Positions 57,254-64,000 of a stretch of DNA of 64,000 nt are shown here, piece by piece; within the stretch, counting starts at the first letter, position 1, and the number at the start of each line of letters is the position of its first letter. Origin of the DNA: Kitasatospora sp. NBC_00315 (GTDB lineage Bacteria; Actinomycetota; Actinomycetes; Streptomycetales; Streptomycetaceae); contig NZ_CP108025.1 in NCBI RefSeq assembly GCF_041435095.1, forward strand, positions 7,316,001-7,380,000, written 5' to 3'. Position numbers and translations under genes: made by a program. Below the pieces are notes generated by a model, which saw nothing but the letters and a program-made list of their open reading frames with translations, was not told where the DNA came from and did no database searches.

Positions 57254-64000
<6,747 letters not shown>

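Overview
The DNA is about 73% G+C, with strongly C/G-ending codons and long perfect stem terminators. It carries Streptomyces-type gene families (GH92 and GH76 enzymes with ricin lectin modules, large NRPSs, DmdR/IdeR-type iron boxes). It is almost certainly a Streptomyces or Kitasatospora chromosome. I saw no rRNA, tRNA, CRISPR array or intact mobile element.

Region 1 (1-9.05 kb) is the edge of one NRPS cluster. It holds the 3' end of a type II thioesterase fused to an MFS exporter, a C-A-T NRPS whose pocket resembles beta-lysine activators, a convergent acyl-ligase-type A-T-C NRPS, and a small unknown protein. Region 2 (9.4-14.75 kb) is mostly housekeeping: tdh-kbl threonine catabolism, a divergent SDR/LysR pair, and a DUF2975/XRE pair with a twin operator.

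Region 3 (15.2-34.8 kb) is a glycan-degradation locus. Secreted GH92, GH76, GH59 and SGNH-hydrolase enzymes, most with C-terminal ricin-B lectin modules, are followed by a LacI regulator, a decayed MalG-type permease, a ribose-type ABC importer, a second GH92 enzyme, a ROK kinase and a Gfo/Idh oxidoreductase. Four AACGTT-centred operator-like sites precede the GH92 genes, the importer and the kinase, which suggests one LacI regulon for alpha-mannan or glycoprotein glycan use. The first GH92 gene has a TTA codon, so it may depend on bldA.

Region 4 (35-39.8 kb) is accessory: alpha/beta hydrolase/HxlR and NmrA/TetR divergent pairs, each with a clear palindrome, and a two-gene split protein related to copper amine oxidase. 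In that protein the copper histidines are kept but the topaquinone motif is altered.

Region 5 (40.2-64.0 kb, running off the end) is an iron-regulated siderophore cluster. Two iron boxes precede an acetylglutamate-kinase paralogue and an ornithine N5-monooxygenase. These are followed by a stand-alone aryl-carrier-like protein, a siderophore-binding lipoprotein, and two giant NRPSs reading Ser(E)-X-Ser(E) and X-hydroxyornithine-(continues). The combination predicts a peptide hydroxamate, perhaps a mixed phenolate/hydroxamate siderophore. The hydroxyornithine adenylation domain has foreign codon usage, and the module before it looks as though it lost an epimerase.
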